Assembly: GCA_023419315.1 (NCBI GenBank)
Contig: JAEZYE010000043.1
Location: 1-64,000 of the forward strand
Reading direction: 5' to 3'
DNA: 64,000 nt
Origin: Pseudomonadota bacterium
GTDB lineage: Bacteria > Pseudomonadota > Gammaproteobacteria > Xanthomonadales > Xanthomonadaceae
A model generated the notes under the pieces. It worked only from the letters and a program-made list of their open reading frames with translations. It was not told the origin of the DNA and ran no database searches. Positions 16,671 through 24,474 of the stretch are shown in pieces (the first letter of the stretch is position 1; the number at the start of each line of letters is the position of its first letter). The translations under genes and the position numbers were made by a program.

Positions 16671-18158
16671 GTGATGCGCGCCGAACTCGAAGCCAAGCTG
16701 TCCTGCTGCCGCGATCTGCCCTCGCCACCCGGGGTCGCGTTGCGCATCCTCGCCTTGGCCCAGGATCCCGAGGTCGTCATGGCCACCGCCGCCGACACCA
16801 TCGGCCTGGACGCCGCGCTCAGCGCACGCATGCTGCGCATCGCCAATTCGCCGCTGTACGCCAGTCGGCGCCGGGTCGAGAACCTCAGCCAGGCGCTGAC
16901 GCTGCTCGGCCTCAACGCCACGTTGACGCTGGCCCTGGGTTTCTCCCTGACGGCCACCATGCGCGTGCGGGATGCCTGCCAGAGTGAGGAAGCGATCTGG
17001 CGCCGCAGCGTCATTGCCGGGCTCGCCAGCCGCCTGCTGGGCGAGCGCATGAGCCTGCGCAAGCTCGAAGAGTTGATGCTGGCCGGCCTGCTCCAGGACA
17101 TCGGGGCGCTCACGCTGCTGCAACTCGATCGCGACGCGTATGCGCCGATGCTTTCATCCGGCCTCGGCTCGACGGAACTGCTGGAACGCGAGATCGCTTA
17201 TTTCGGGTGCGACCACGCCGAAGTCGGCCACTGGATGGCACAGAACTGGAACCTGCCGCCGCTGTTGCAGGAAGCCATCCTCAGCAGCGAATCCGTGGCA
17301 CCGCAAACGTCCTTCCAGGCATGCGTGCGCGTGTCCGGCTGTTTCGCCGACCTCTGGCTGCAGGAAGACACCGAAGCCGCGCGCGACACCGCCATCGCGA
17401 TGGCCCGCAAGCATCTGGGCCTGGATGCGACCGGAGTGGATAGCGTGATTGCGCAGATGACGCTGATGCTGCCGGACATCGCCGCCATGTTCGACGTCAG
17501 GATCGAGCAGCCCGAACGCATCGCCGCCTTGCTGGATCAGGCCCGCGAACTGCTGGTGTTACGCAACCTGCGGGAAATCCAGGAAGCCGCGCGCGCGCGC
17601 AAGGATGCCGACGAATTCGAGCACCGCGCCCGCCGCCTGGCCGAAGAAGCGCGCCGCGACCCGCTGACCGGCGTGTACAACCGCAGCCAGCTCGAACATG
17701 TGCTGGAAAAGGAGTTCGAGGCATCCGCGCGACACGGCTGGCCGCTGTCGATCGCCTTCGTCGACCTGGACGACTTCAAGAAAATCAACGACGGCTATGG
17801 CCATCTCGTCGGCGACCAGGTGTTGCGCACCTTCGCCTCGACGCTGTCGCAGCACCTGCGCAACAGCGACATCGTCGCCCGCTACGGCGGCGAAGAATTC
17901 CTCATCGTGCTGCCCGGCACCGATGAAGGCGCTGCATTGCGCGTGATGGAGCGCATCCTCGCTGAAGTCGGGCAATCACCGATGGCAAGCATCAACGGTC
18001 AGCCGCTGTTCGTTACGTTCTCCGCCGGCCTGGCGACGCAGGGCGCGCTGGAACAGTTCTCGCACGTCGATCAATTGCTGAAAGCCGCGGACGAGGCGCT
18101 CTACGGCGCGAAGCGGGACGGCCGCAATCGCGTCGCGGCCACGCTCGGTCAGCGCTGA
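16671..18158 (+). CDS. HDOD-GGDEF diguanylate cyclase
   Basis: A 495-residue signalling protein. Residues about 10-215 form an HDOD domain (start LPSPPGVALRILALAQDPEV), a catalytically inactive relative of HD phosphohydrolases used for protein interaction. After a helical linker (about 285-330) comes a GGDEF domain (about 330-490) with an intact active site GGEEF near residue 406 and an upstream product-inhibition I-site RNSD five residues before it. It should therefore make c-di-GMP and be feedback-regulated. GTG 16671 is chosen because AGGA lies 10 nt upstream; ATG 16674 is the alternative. The FliA-type promoter at 16589 links it to motility. Its 3' end overlaps the convergent beta-lactamase gene by 10 nt. 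Confidence 0.93.
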   Translation: MMRAELEAKLSCCRDLPSPPGVALRILALAQDPEVVMATAADTIGLDAALSARMLRIANSPLYASRRRVENLSQALTLLGLNATLTLALGFSLTATMRVRDACQSEEAIWRRSVIAGLASRLLGERMSLRKLEELMLAGLLQDIGALTLLQLDRDAYAPMLSSGLGSTELLEREIAYFGCDHAEVGHWMAQNWNLPPLLQEAILSSESVAPQTSFQACVRVSGCFADLWLQEDTEAARDTAIAMARKHLGLDATGVDSVIAQMTLMLPDIAAMFDVRIEQPERIAALLDQARELLVLRNLREIQEAARARKDADEFEHRARRLAEEARRDPLTGVYNRSQLEHVLEKEFEASARHGWPLSIAFVDLDDFKKINDGYGHLVGDQVLRTFASTLSQHLRNSDIVARYGGEEFLIVLPGTDEGAALRVMERILAEVGQSPMASINGQPLFVTFSAGLATQGALEQFSHVDQLLKAADEALYGAKRDGRNRVAATLGQR

Positions 18159-19078
18159 TCCTTTCCCGGAGCCGCTGGCGCAGCGGCTTCTTCAGCCAGC
18201 CGCTGCTGCAATCGCGTGCGGGCGTTCTCCGCGTACACGCGACACGCCGACGCATCTACGATCTGGCCGCGGTTCTGGCGCTCGAACAGCTGTGAAACCC
18301 CGGGATGCGCGGATACGAGGATGTCGCAAGGCAGTGCTGCGACGCGGTCGATCGACGCCTGGAACTGCTTGACCCGCGCCCCATCAGGCGGCCCGAAGCG
18401 GAAACCCGGCGCGGAGACCGGATTGAGGCTGTCGGCATAGACGAGGTCCAGACATTTGCCGCCGTCACAGCTCTGCCAGCTCCAACTGCTGCCACCGGGC
18501 GCGTGGCCGGGAGTGGCAATCAGCCTGAGCGTCGTCGCGCCCGCCTTCAGCGTCTCGCCGTCGGCCATGACACGGATGCGCGTATGCACGGCCGGGAACT
18601 TCATTTCGTCACCGAAGCCGGCCTGTGGGTCGTCGGCAGGCGCATTGCCGGCGCGCAACGCATCGGCGCCGGCCTGCGTCGCCAGGACGATGGCGCGATT
18701 GCCGCTCATGCGCACGAGGGCCGCGATTCCACCTGCATGGTCGAAATGCGGGTGGCTCATGCCGATCCAGCGCACATCCTCCGGCCGGAAGCCCAGCGCA
18801 CGGATGTGATCGGCAATCACCGGGGCGGATTGCGGCAGGCCGCCATCCAGCAGCACCAGACCGTCACCGGTGTCGATCAGCACCGCGCCCAGCCCATCAA
18901 CCCCGACGTAATAGCTGCCGCCGTGCAAGCGGAATGGTGCATGCGCACGGTTCCAGTCGGCGCAGCTGTCGCACGTGATGGGCGCTATGTCGGCCGGCTC
19001 ATGCGCCGAAGCGTTCCCCGTGGCGAGCAGCGATGAAACGAGCAAGGCAGCGATGGGCAACACGCGGTGCAACGACAT
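18149..19078 (-). CDS. Subclass B3 metallo-beta-lactamase
   Basis: A 309-aa exported zinc hydrolase, related by reading to L1 of Stenotrophomonas. The signal peptide runs to about residue 25 (NASA|HE). All six B3 zinc ligands are visible: His, His, Asp and His in SHPHFDHAG, His in ATPGHAPGG, and His in SAHPG. The B3-typical GLVLLDGGLPQSAP and YADSLNPVSAPG segments are also present. ATG 19078 follows GGAG by 6 nt; the frame extends 40 codons upstream without a signal-peptide-like start. Such enzymes hydrolyse carbapenems and other beta-lactams in the periplasm. Activity here is inferred. No regulator gene (ampR type) is adjacent. Confidence 0.88.
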   Translation of the reverse strand: MSLHRVLPIAALLVSSLLATGNASAHEPADIAPITCDSCADWNRAHAPFRLHGGSYYVGVDGLGAVLIDTGDGLVLLDGGLPQSAPVIADHIRALGFRPEDVRWIGMSHPHFDHAGGIAALVRMSGNRAIVLATQAGADALRAGNAPADDPQAGFGDEMKFPAVHTRIRVMADGETLKAGATTLRLIATPGHAPGGSSWSWQSCDGGKCLDLVYADSLNPVSAPGFRFGPPDGARVKQFQASIDRVAALPCDILVSAHPGVSQLFERQNRGQIVDASACRVYAENARTRLQQRLAEEAAAPAAPGKDQR

Positions 19079-19243
19079 GGATGTCTCCGGGAGTCGAAGG
19101 TCGAGCGCATCGGCGGCATGCGTTGCGCGTGCGACAGTGTCGGCGATGCGACACCCGGCGATCCACCCATCGCCGCCGCGAATATGTCGCTGTTTCATCA
19201 GCGAACGCGCACATCCGGTGAAATCCGGAGGACGCCGCTGCGA

Positions 19244-19249
19244 TATACT
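19244..19249 (+). promoter_or_regulatory. -10 box of pyrH
   Basis: TATACT 33 nt before the pyrH ATG. The upstream -35 region (TGAAAT, 19-nt spacing) is weak. Confidence 0.45.
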
Positions 19250-19281
19250 CCGCGCGTTTGCCCGCCCCGCAGAGACCCCAC

Positions 19282-20007
19282 ATGACCGCTCCCCTCGCCT
19301 ATCGCCGCATCCTGCTCAAACTTTCCGGCGAGGCGTTGATGGGGTCAGAGGACTACGGCATCGACCCGGTCGTGATCGGGCGAATCGCGCGCGAAATCAT
19401 CGAGGCGCGTGACGCCGGGGCGGAAGTCGGGCTGGTGATTGGCGGCGGCAACATCTTCCGCGGCGCCGGCCTGGCCGCCAGCGGCATGGATCGCGTGACC
19501 GGCGACCAGATGGGCATGCTGGCGACCGTCATCAACGCGCTGGCCATGCAGGACGCCCTCGAAAAACTCGGCGCCAAGGTGCGCGTGATGAGCGCGCTGA
19601 AGATCAACGACGTGTGCGAGGACTACATCCGCCGCCGCGCCGTGCGCCATCTTGAAAAAGGCCGCATCACGATTTTCGCGGCAGGCACCGGCAACCCGTT
19701 TTTCACCACCGACTCCGGCGCGGCGTTGCGCGCGATCGAAATCGGCGCGGATCTGCTGCTGAAGGCGACCAAGGTCGATGGCGTCTACGACAAGGATCCG
19801 GGCAAGCACAGCGACGCCAAGCGCTTCGACCAGCTCACCTACGACGAAGTCATCGCCCGCGACCTGCAGGTGATGGATACCGCCGCATTCGCGCTTTGCC
19901 GTGACAGCGATCTGCCCCTGCGCATCTATGACCTCTCGGTGCCGGGCAATCTCATGCGCATTCTCCGCGGCGAAGAAATCGGCACGCTGGTCAAGGGACG
20001 CGGCTGA
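19282..20007 (+). CDS. pyrH: UMP kinase
   Basis: Phosphorylates UMP to UDP, committing pyrimidine nucleotides to RNA, DNA and cell-wall precursors. It is hexameric and allosterically controlled by UTP/GTP. The 241-aa protein has the length of E. coli PyrH and the amino-acid-kinase motifs LLKLSGEALMG, GGGNIFRG and GTGNPFFTTDSGAALRA. ATG 19282 is used; only a weak AGAG lies upstream. In E. coli it directly precedes frr; here a cation-efflux gene lies between them. Confidence 0.98.
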   Translation: MTAPLAYRRILLKLSGEALMGSEDYGIDPVVIGRIAREIIEARDAGAEVGLVIGGGNIFRGAGLAASGMDRVTGDQMGMLATVINALAMQDALEKLGAKVRVMSALKINDVCEDYIRRRAVRHLEKGRITIFAAGTGNPFFTTDSGAALRAIEIGADLLLKATKVDGVYDKDPGKHSDAKRFDQLTYDEVIARDLQVMDTAAFALCRDSDLPLRIYDLSVPGNLMRILRGEEIGTLVKGRG

Positions 20008-20012
20008 TCCAT

Positions 20013-20028
20013 CGGCCCGCTCGGGCCG
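20013..20028 (+). terminator. Weak hairpin after pyrH
   Basis: CGGCCC-GCTC-GGGCCG followed by GTTGTAATT. The tail has few T residues, so termination would be partial at best. Confidence 0.35.
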
Positions 20029-20070
20029 GTTGTAATTGTGTCCGGCCCACCCGCGCGGCACTCTGCCGCG

Positions 20071-20988
20071 ATGGGACACTCACACGGTTCGCACGGTCAT
20101 GTGCATGCATCGGCCACGCGCACATTCGCTGCGGTCACGCTGATCAACCTCGCCTATACCGGGCTCGAAGCCGGCTACGGCTTCTACACCAATTCTCTGG
20201 CGTTGCTGTCGGACGCATTGCACAACCTTGGCGATGTGCTGGGGCTGGGACTTGCCTGGGGCGCAGCGGCGCTGGCGCGTCGCCGTCCGACCGGTCGCCA
20301 TACCTACGGCTGGCGCCGTGCCACGTTGCTGTCACCGCTTGCCAACTCCATCCTGCTGATGGTGTTTTCCGGGGCGCTGGGCTGGGAGGCCGTGCGCCGC
20401 TTCGCTGCGCCGCCATCGATTCCCGCCTTGCCGGTCATCATCGTGGCCGCGATCGGCATCGCCGTGAACCTGGGCGCGGCATGGCTCGTGCGGGACGGGC
20501 ATTCCCACGATCTGAACAAGCGCGGTGCATTCCTGCACCTGATGGCCGACGCCGCCGTGTCTCTGGCCGCGGTGATCGCCGGCCTCGGCATGCTGGCGTT
20601 CGGTTGGGCCTGGCTCGACCCGGTCACCGCGCTGCTGATTGGCGTCGTCATCGCGATCAGCACGTTCGGCCTGTTGCGGGACAGCTTCAACGCCGCGATG
20701 GATGCGGTGCCCTCCAGCATCGATCAAACGCAGGTCCAGGCATTCCTTGCCTCGCAACCGGGCGTGCGCGCCGTGCACCACCTGCACATCTGGCCGATCG
20801 GAGCGGGCGAGATCGCACTCACGGCGCACCTGGTCCGGCCGGATGACGATGATCACGATGCCTTCATCGATTCCACCGTGCACGAACTCGACCATCGCTT
20901 CGGCATCAACCACGCCACCCTGCAGATCGAACGGGGCGCGCAATGCGAACACGATGAGCATGATGCCGCGCCGCACCATTCGCACTGA
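20071..20988 (+). CDS. Cation diffusion facilitator (zinc/cadmium efflux type)
   Basis: A 305-residue inner-membrane cation/proton antiporter of the CDF family. The N-terminus is His-rich (MGHSHGSHGHVH), and six transmembrane helices follow. The metal-site pairs expected in TM2 (LLSDALHNLGD) and TM5 (HLMADAAVSL) are present in the HxxxD/DxxxH arrangement of ZitB-like zinc transporters. A cytoplasmic domain (about 205-290) and a His-rich tail follow. ATG 20071 is chosen, although the frame is open to a GTG at 20038 and neither has a good ribosome site. It sits between pyrH and frr, which are usually adjacent, and has no functional link to them. Confidence 0.9.
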   Translation: MGHSHGSHGHVHASATRTFAAVTLINLAYTGLEAGYGFYTNSLALLSDALHNLGDVLGLGLAWGAAALARRRPTGRHTYGWRRATLLSPLANSILLMVFSGALGWEAVRRFAAPPSIPALPVIIVAAIGIAVNLGAAWLVRDGHSHDLNKRGAFLHLMADAAVSLAAVIAGLGMLAFGWAWLDPVTALLIGVVIAISTFGLLRDSFNAAMDAVPSSIDQTQVQAFLASQPGVRAVHHLHIWPIGAGEIALTAHLVRPDDDDHDAFIDSTVHELDHRFGINHATLQIERGAQCEHDEHDAAPHHSH

Positions 20989-21038
20989 GCGCACGCCCCG
21001 AGGGTTGCGGCAGGGCGCGCAATGGACGACGGAACGCC

Positions 21039-21044
21039 TATAAT
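21039..21044 (+). promoter_or_regulatory. -10 box of the frr operon
   Basis: A consensus TATAAT, 31 nt before the frr ATG. No good -35 is seen at 16-18 nt. Confidence 0.5.
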
Positions 21045-21075
21045 CCGGGGTTTAAGGATTGCCACGGGACCCGTG

Positions 21076-21633
21076 ATGCTCAACGAAATCAAGAAAGACG
21101 CGCAGGCGCGCATGACCAAGAGCATCGAGGCGCTGCGTCATACGCTCATCAAGGTACGCACCGGCCGGGCCTCCACCGCTCTGGTGGAACACCTCAAGGT
21201 CAACTACTACGGTTCGGACATGCCGCTGAGCCAGGTGGCCACCGTCGCCGTCTCCGATGCGCGCTCGCTGACGATCACGCCGTGGGAAAAGCAGATGGTC
21301 GGCGCCGTCGAAAAAGCCATCCTGGCCTCGGATCTCGGCCTGACCCCGAACACGGCCGGCACGACGATCCGCCTGAACCTGCCGGCGCTGACCGAAGAAC
21401 GCCGCCGCGAACTCTCCAAGGTCGTGCATGGCGAAGGCGAAGACACCAAGGTCGCCATCCGCAACATCCGCCGCGACGCCAACCAGCAGGTCAAGGATCT
21501 GCTGAAGGAAAAGCAGATCACCGAGGACGAGGAGCGTCGGACGGAAGAGGAAATCCAGAAGCTCACCGACAAGTCGATCAAGGACGTCGATGAAGTCGTC
21601 AAGGCCAAGGAACAGGAATTGATGGCGGTCTGA
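21076..21633 (+). CDS. frr: Ribosome recycling factor
   Basis: With EF-G, splits the post-termination ribosome. The 185-aa protein has exactly the usual length and shows the family pattern: LNEIKKDAQARMTKSIEALR at the start, RTGRAS, and the C-terminal charged coiled coil ending KDVDEVVKAKEQELMAV. ATG 21076 is preferred; GTG 21073 is immediately upstream. It heads a run of tightly spaced genes (frr-uppS-cdsA-dxr-rseP-bamA). Confidence 0.98.
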   Translation: MLNEIKKDAQARMTKSIEALRHTLIKVRTGRASTALVEHLKVNYYGSDMPLSQVATVAVSDARSLTITPWEKQMVGAVEKAILASDLGLTPNTAGTTIRLNLPALTEERRRELSKVVHGEGEDTKVAIRNIRRDANQQVKDLLKEKQITEDEERRTEEEIQKLTDKSIKDVDEVVKAKEQELMAV

Positions 21634-21641
21634 GGACTGCC

Positions 21642-22397
21642 ATGCCGACTGCCCTTCCAGGCATTCCACGCCACCTTGCCGTCATCATGGACGGTAACGG
21701 CCGCTGGGCGGAGCGCCGCAAGCGGCCCCGCGCCATCGGACATCGCGCCGGCGCCCGGGCGGTGAACGTCTGCATCGATTTCTGCCTCGAGCGAGGCATC
21801 GGCACCCTCACCCTGTTTGCCTTCTCCAGCGAAAACTGGGGCCGGCCGGAGGATGAGGTCGGCGCATTGATGAAGCTGTTCCTCAACGCGCTCGACCGCG
21901 AAGTGAGCGAGCTCGACCGTCGAGGCGTGCGCGTCCGTTTCATCGGGGATCGCGACCGTTTCCCGGCCGCGATCCGGCAACGCATGGACGCGGCCGAACA
22001 GCAGACCGGACGCAATGACGGGCTGCACCTCGTCATCGCCGCCAGCTATGGCGGCCGCCAGGACATCGCCACCGCTGCGCGGCGCCTGGCCGAGCAGGTG
22101 GCGGCTGGCAGTCTGCGTCCCGAAGACATCGACGAATCCGCGATTGCCGGGCAAATCGCGCTGGCGGATCGCCCGCCGCCGGACCTGTTCATCCGCACGG
22201 GCGGCGACCACCGCATCAGCAACTTCCTGCTGTGGCAGCTCGCCTACACCGAACTCTGGTTCACCGAACTGTTGTGGCCCGATCTCGACGTCCCGACGCT
22301 GGAACGCGCGCTGGAAGATTTTGCGCGGCGCGAGCGCCGTTTCGGCCTGACCAGTGCCCAGGTAGCGGCGGGCCCCACGGAGAATCCATCCGCATGA
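21642..22397 (+). CDS. uppS: Undecaprenyl diphosphate synthase
   Basis: cis-Prenyltransferase that adds eight isopentenyl units to farnesyl diphosphate to make the C55 carrier lipid for peptidoglycan and O-antigen. The 251-aa protein has the catalytic Asp17 in IMDGNGRWA, then FAFSSENWGRP, and the C-terminal DLFIRTGGDHRISNFLLWQ motif. It begins 8 nt after frr with a TGAGGA site and overlaps cdsA by 4 nt. Confidence 0.98.
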   Translation: MPTALPGIPRHLAVIMDGNGRWAERRKRPRAIGHRAGARAVNVCIDFCLERGIGTLTLFAFSSENWGRPEDEVGALMKLFLNALDREVSELDRRGVRVRFIGDRDRFPAAIRQRMDAAEQQTGRNDGLHLVIAASYGGRQDIATAARRLAEQVAAGSLRPEDIDESAIAGQIALADRPPPDLFIRTGGDHRISNFLLWQLAYTELWFTELLWPDLDVPTLERALEDFARRERRFGLTSAQVAAGPTENPSA

Positions 22398-23251
22398 GCC
22401 AATCCGGCACCAAAATCCGGGTCATCGCCGCGCTGGTCATGGCGCCGGTGGCGATCGCCGCCATCCTCCTGCTCCCGACGCCATGGCTGGCGGCCCTGGC
22501 GGCTCTCGTATTCCTCGTCGGCCTGTGGGAGTGGTTCAGGCTTGCCGAGATCGATGACACCCTGCAGCGCACGCTGCTGCTGGCCGTGAACCTGGTGCTG
22601 ATGGTGCTGCTGGTCTGGGCCTCCGCGGGTTCGCCCGATCTGGTGCCACTGCGGCTCGTCTCGCTGCTGGGCGTCATCTGGTGGCTGCTCGCGCTGCTGT
22701 GGTTGCAGCGCTTCCAGTTCGGCTCCGATCACCAGACCTGGGCGCGTGGGTTCAAGCTCGGCGCGGGCACGCTGGCCGTGCTGCCGGCGTGGTGCGCGCT
22801 GTGCCTGATCCATGCCTCGCAGCCCGATGGTCATCGCTGGCTGTTTGTGGCGCTGGCGATCGTCTGGGCGGCGGACAGCGGCGCCTATTTCGCCGGACGC
22901 AGTTTCGGGGGCCGACTGTTCGGTGGACGCAAGCTCGCACCGCGCATCAGTCCGAACAAGACGCTCGAAGGCCTGCTCGGTGGCGTTGTCGCCGGTGTGC
23001 TCGTGGCGATCGGAGGCACCTTTTTCGCCGGCGCGGGCGTGGCCGAACTGCCGTTCGTGCTGATTGTCGCCGTGGTGACCGTGCTGGGTTCGGTGGTCGG
23101 TGATCTGTTCGAAAGCCTGATCAAGCGCCACGTCGGGGCCAAGGATTCCGGTGACATCATTCCGGGCCACGGCGGCGTTCTGGACCGCATCGACGGCATT
23201 CTCGCGGCGCTGCCGATTTTTGCGCTGGGCAAGGAACTCTTCGGGTTCTGA
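22394..23251 (+). CDS. cdsA: Phosphatidate cytidylyltransferase
   Basis: Integral inner-membrane enzyme that makes CDP-diacylglycerol, the branch point of phospholipid synthesis. The 285-aa protein has about eight hydrophobic segments and the C-terminal CDS signature SLIKRHVGAKDSGDIIPGHG followed by GVLDRIDG. The start ATG 22394 overlaps the uppS stop (ATGA), so translation is coupled. Confidence 0.97.
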   Translation: MSQSGTKIRVIAALVMAPVAIAAILLLPTPWLAALAALVFLVGLWEWFRLAEIDDTLQRTLLLAVNLVLMVLLVWASAGSPDLVPLRLVSLLGVIWWLLALLWLQRFQFGSDHQTWARGFKLGAGTLAVLPAWCALCLIHASQPDGHRWLFVALAIVWAADSGAYFAGRSFGGRLFGGRKLAPRISPNKTLEGLLGGVVAGVLVAIGGTFFAGAGVAELPFVLIVAVVTVLGSVVGDLFESLIKRHVGAKDSGDIIPGHGGVLDRIDGILAALPIFALGKELFGF

Positions 23252-23253
23252 CC

Positions 23254-24444
23254 ATGGACGCCTCCGGCATGCGACACGTGGCCGTCCTGGGCGCCACCGG
23301 TTCCATCGGCGCCTCCGCGCTGGATGTCATTGCACGCCATCCGGAAAGCCTGCGCGCCACCGTGCTGGCCGCCGGCACGCAGGTCGATGCGTTGCTGGAT
23401 CTGTGCGAACGCCATCGGCCGCAACACGCCGTGATTGCAGACGCATCACGCTTCACTCGGCTCAGCGACGGGCTGCGCTCGCGCGGTCTGCATACCGAAG
23501 CGCACGCGGGCCCGGAAGCCCTGGATGCGCTGGCCGCCAGCGATGCCTGTGACACCGTCGTCGCTGCCATCGTCGGCGCAGCCGGCCTGTCGTCGACGCT
23601 GTCGGCCGCGCGCGCGGGCAAGCGCCTGCTGCTCGCGAACAAGGAATCGCTGGTCCTGGCCGGCGAACTGATGACCCGTGCCGCCGATGCCGCCGGTGCC
23701 GAGATCATTCCCATCGACAGCGAACACAACGCCATCTTCCAGTGCCTGCGTTCGCGAGCCGCGGGTGATGAAGTGCGACGCATCGTGCTGACCGCGTCCG
23801 GCGGCCCCTTTCGCGGACGCAGCCGCCCGGAACTGGCGTCCGTCACGCCGCAACAGGCGGTCGCCCATCCCAAGTGGTCGATGGGGCCGAAGATCTCGGT
23901 GGACTCGGCCACCCTGATGAACAAGGGCCTGGAATTGATCGAAGCCCATCACCTGTTCGGCGTCGCCGGCAGCAAGCTGGGCGTACTGGTCCACCCGCAG
24001 AGCCTGGTCCATTCGCTGGTGGAGTTCATCGACGGTTCCACCCTCGCCCAGCTCGGCCTTCCGGACATGCGCACCGCGCTCGCGGTCGGCCTGGGTTGGC
24101 CCGCACGCATCGATTCGGGCGTGGCCGGACTGGATTTGCTGGCGCAGGGCCGGCTGGATTTCGAAGCGCCTGACCTCGATGCATTTCCGTGCCTGCGGCT
24201 CGCCTGCGAAGCGCTGGATGCCGGCGGCACTGCGCCCGCCGTGCTGAATGCTGCGAACGAGGTCGCGGTTTCAGCCTTTCTTCAGGGCGAAATCAGTTTC
24301 CTATCCATTCCCGCGCTGGTCGAGGACGCCCTCGCCGCGCTGGCAGTGGTGCCCGCGGATTCGCTGGACACCCTGCTGGCGGCGGATGCACGGGCACGCC
24401 AACTCACCGCCACCGCCATCGCAGGACACGCAGCACGTGCATGA
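23254..24444 (+). CDS. dxr: 1-deoxy-D-xylulose 5-phosphate reductoisomerase
   Basis: Converts DXP to MEP using NADPH, the second step of the MEP isoprenoid pathway and the fosmidomycin target. The 396-aa protein has the NADPH-binding GATGSIG (residues 13-19), LLANKESLV, the metal and substrate motif PIDSEHNAIFQ, GPKISVDSATLMNKGLE and HPQSLVHS. It begins 2 nt after cdsA. Together with uppS and ispA in this window it supplies isoprenoid chains. Confidence 0.98.
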   Translation: MDASGMRHVAVLGATGSIGASALDVIARHPESLRATVLAAGTQVDALLDLCERHRPQHAVIADASRFTRLSDGLRSRGLHTEAHAGPEALDALAASDACDTVVAAIVGAAGLSSTLSAARAGKRLLLANKESLVLAGELMTRAADAAGAEIIPIDSEHNAIFQCLRSRAAGDEVRRIVLTASGGPFRGRSRPELASVTPQQAVAHPKWSMGPKISVDSATLMNKGLELIEAHHLFGVAGSKLGVLVHPQSLVHSLVEFIDGSTLAQLGLPDMRTALAVGLGWPARIDSGVAGLDLLAQGRLDFEAPDLDAFPCLRLACEALDAGGTAPAVLNAANEVAVSAFLQGEISFLSIPALVEDALAALAVVPADSLDTLLAADARARQLTATAIAGHAARA

Positions 24445-24474
24445 GGCTTCCCCGACAACGTGTGGGCGGAACCG

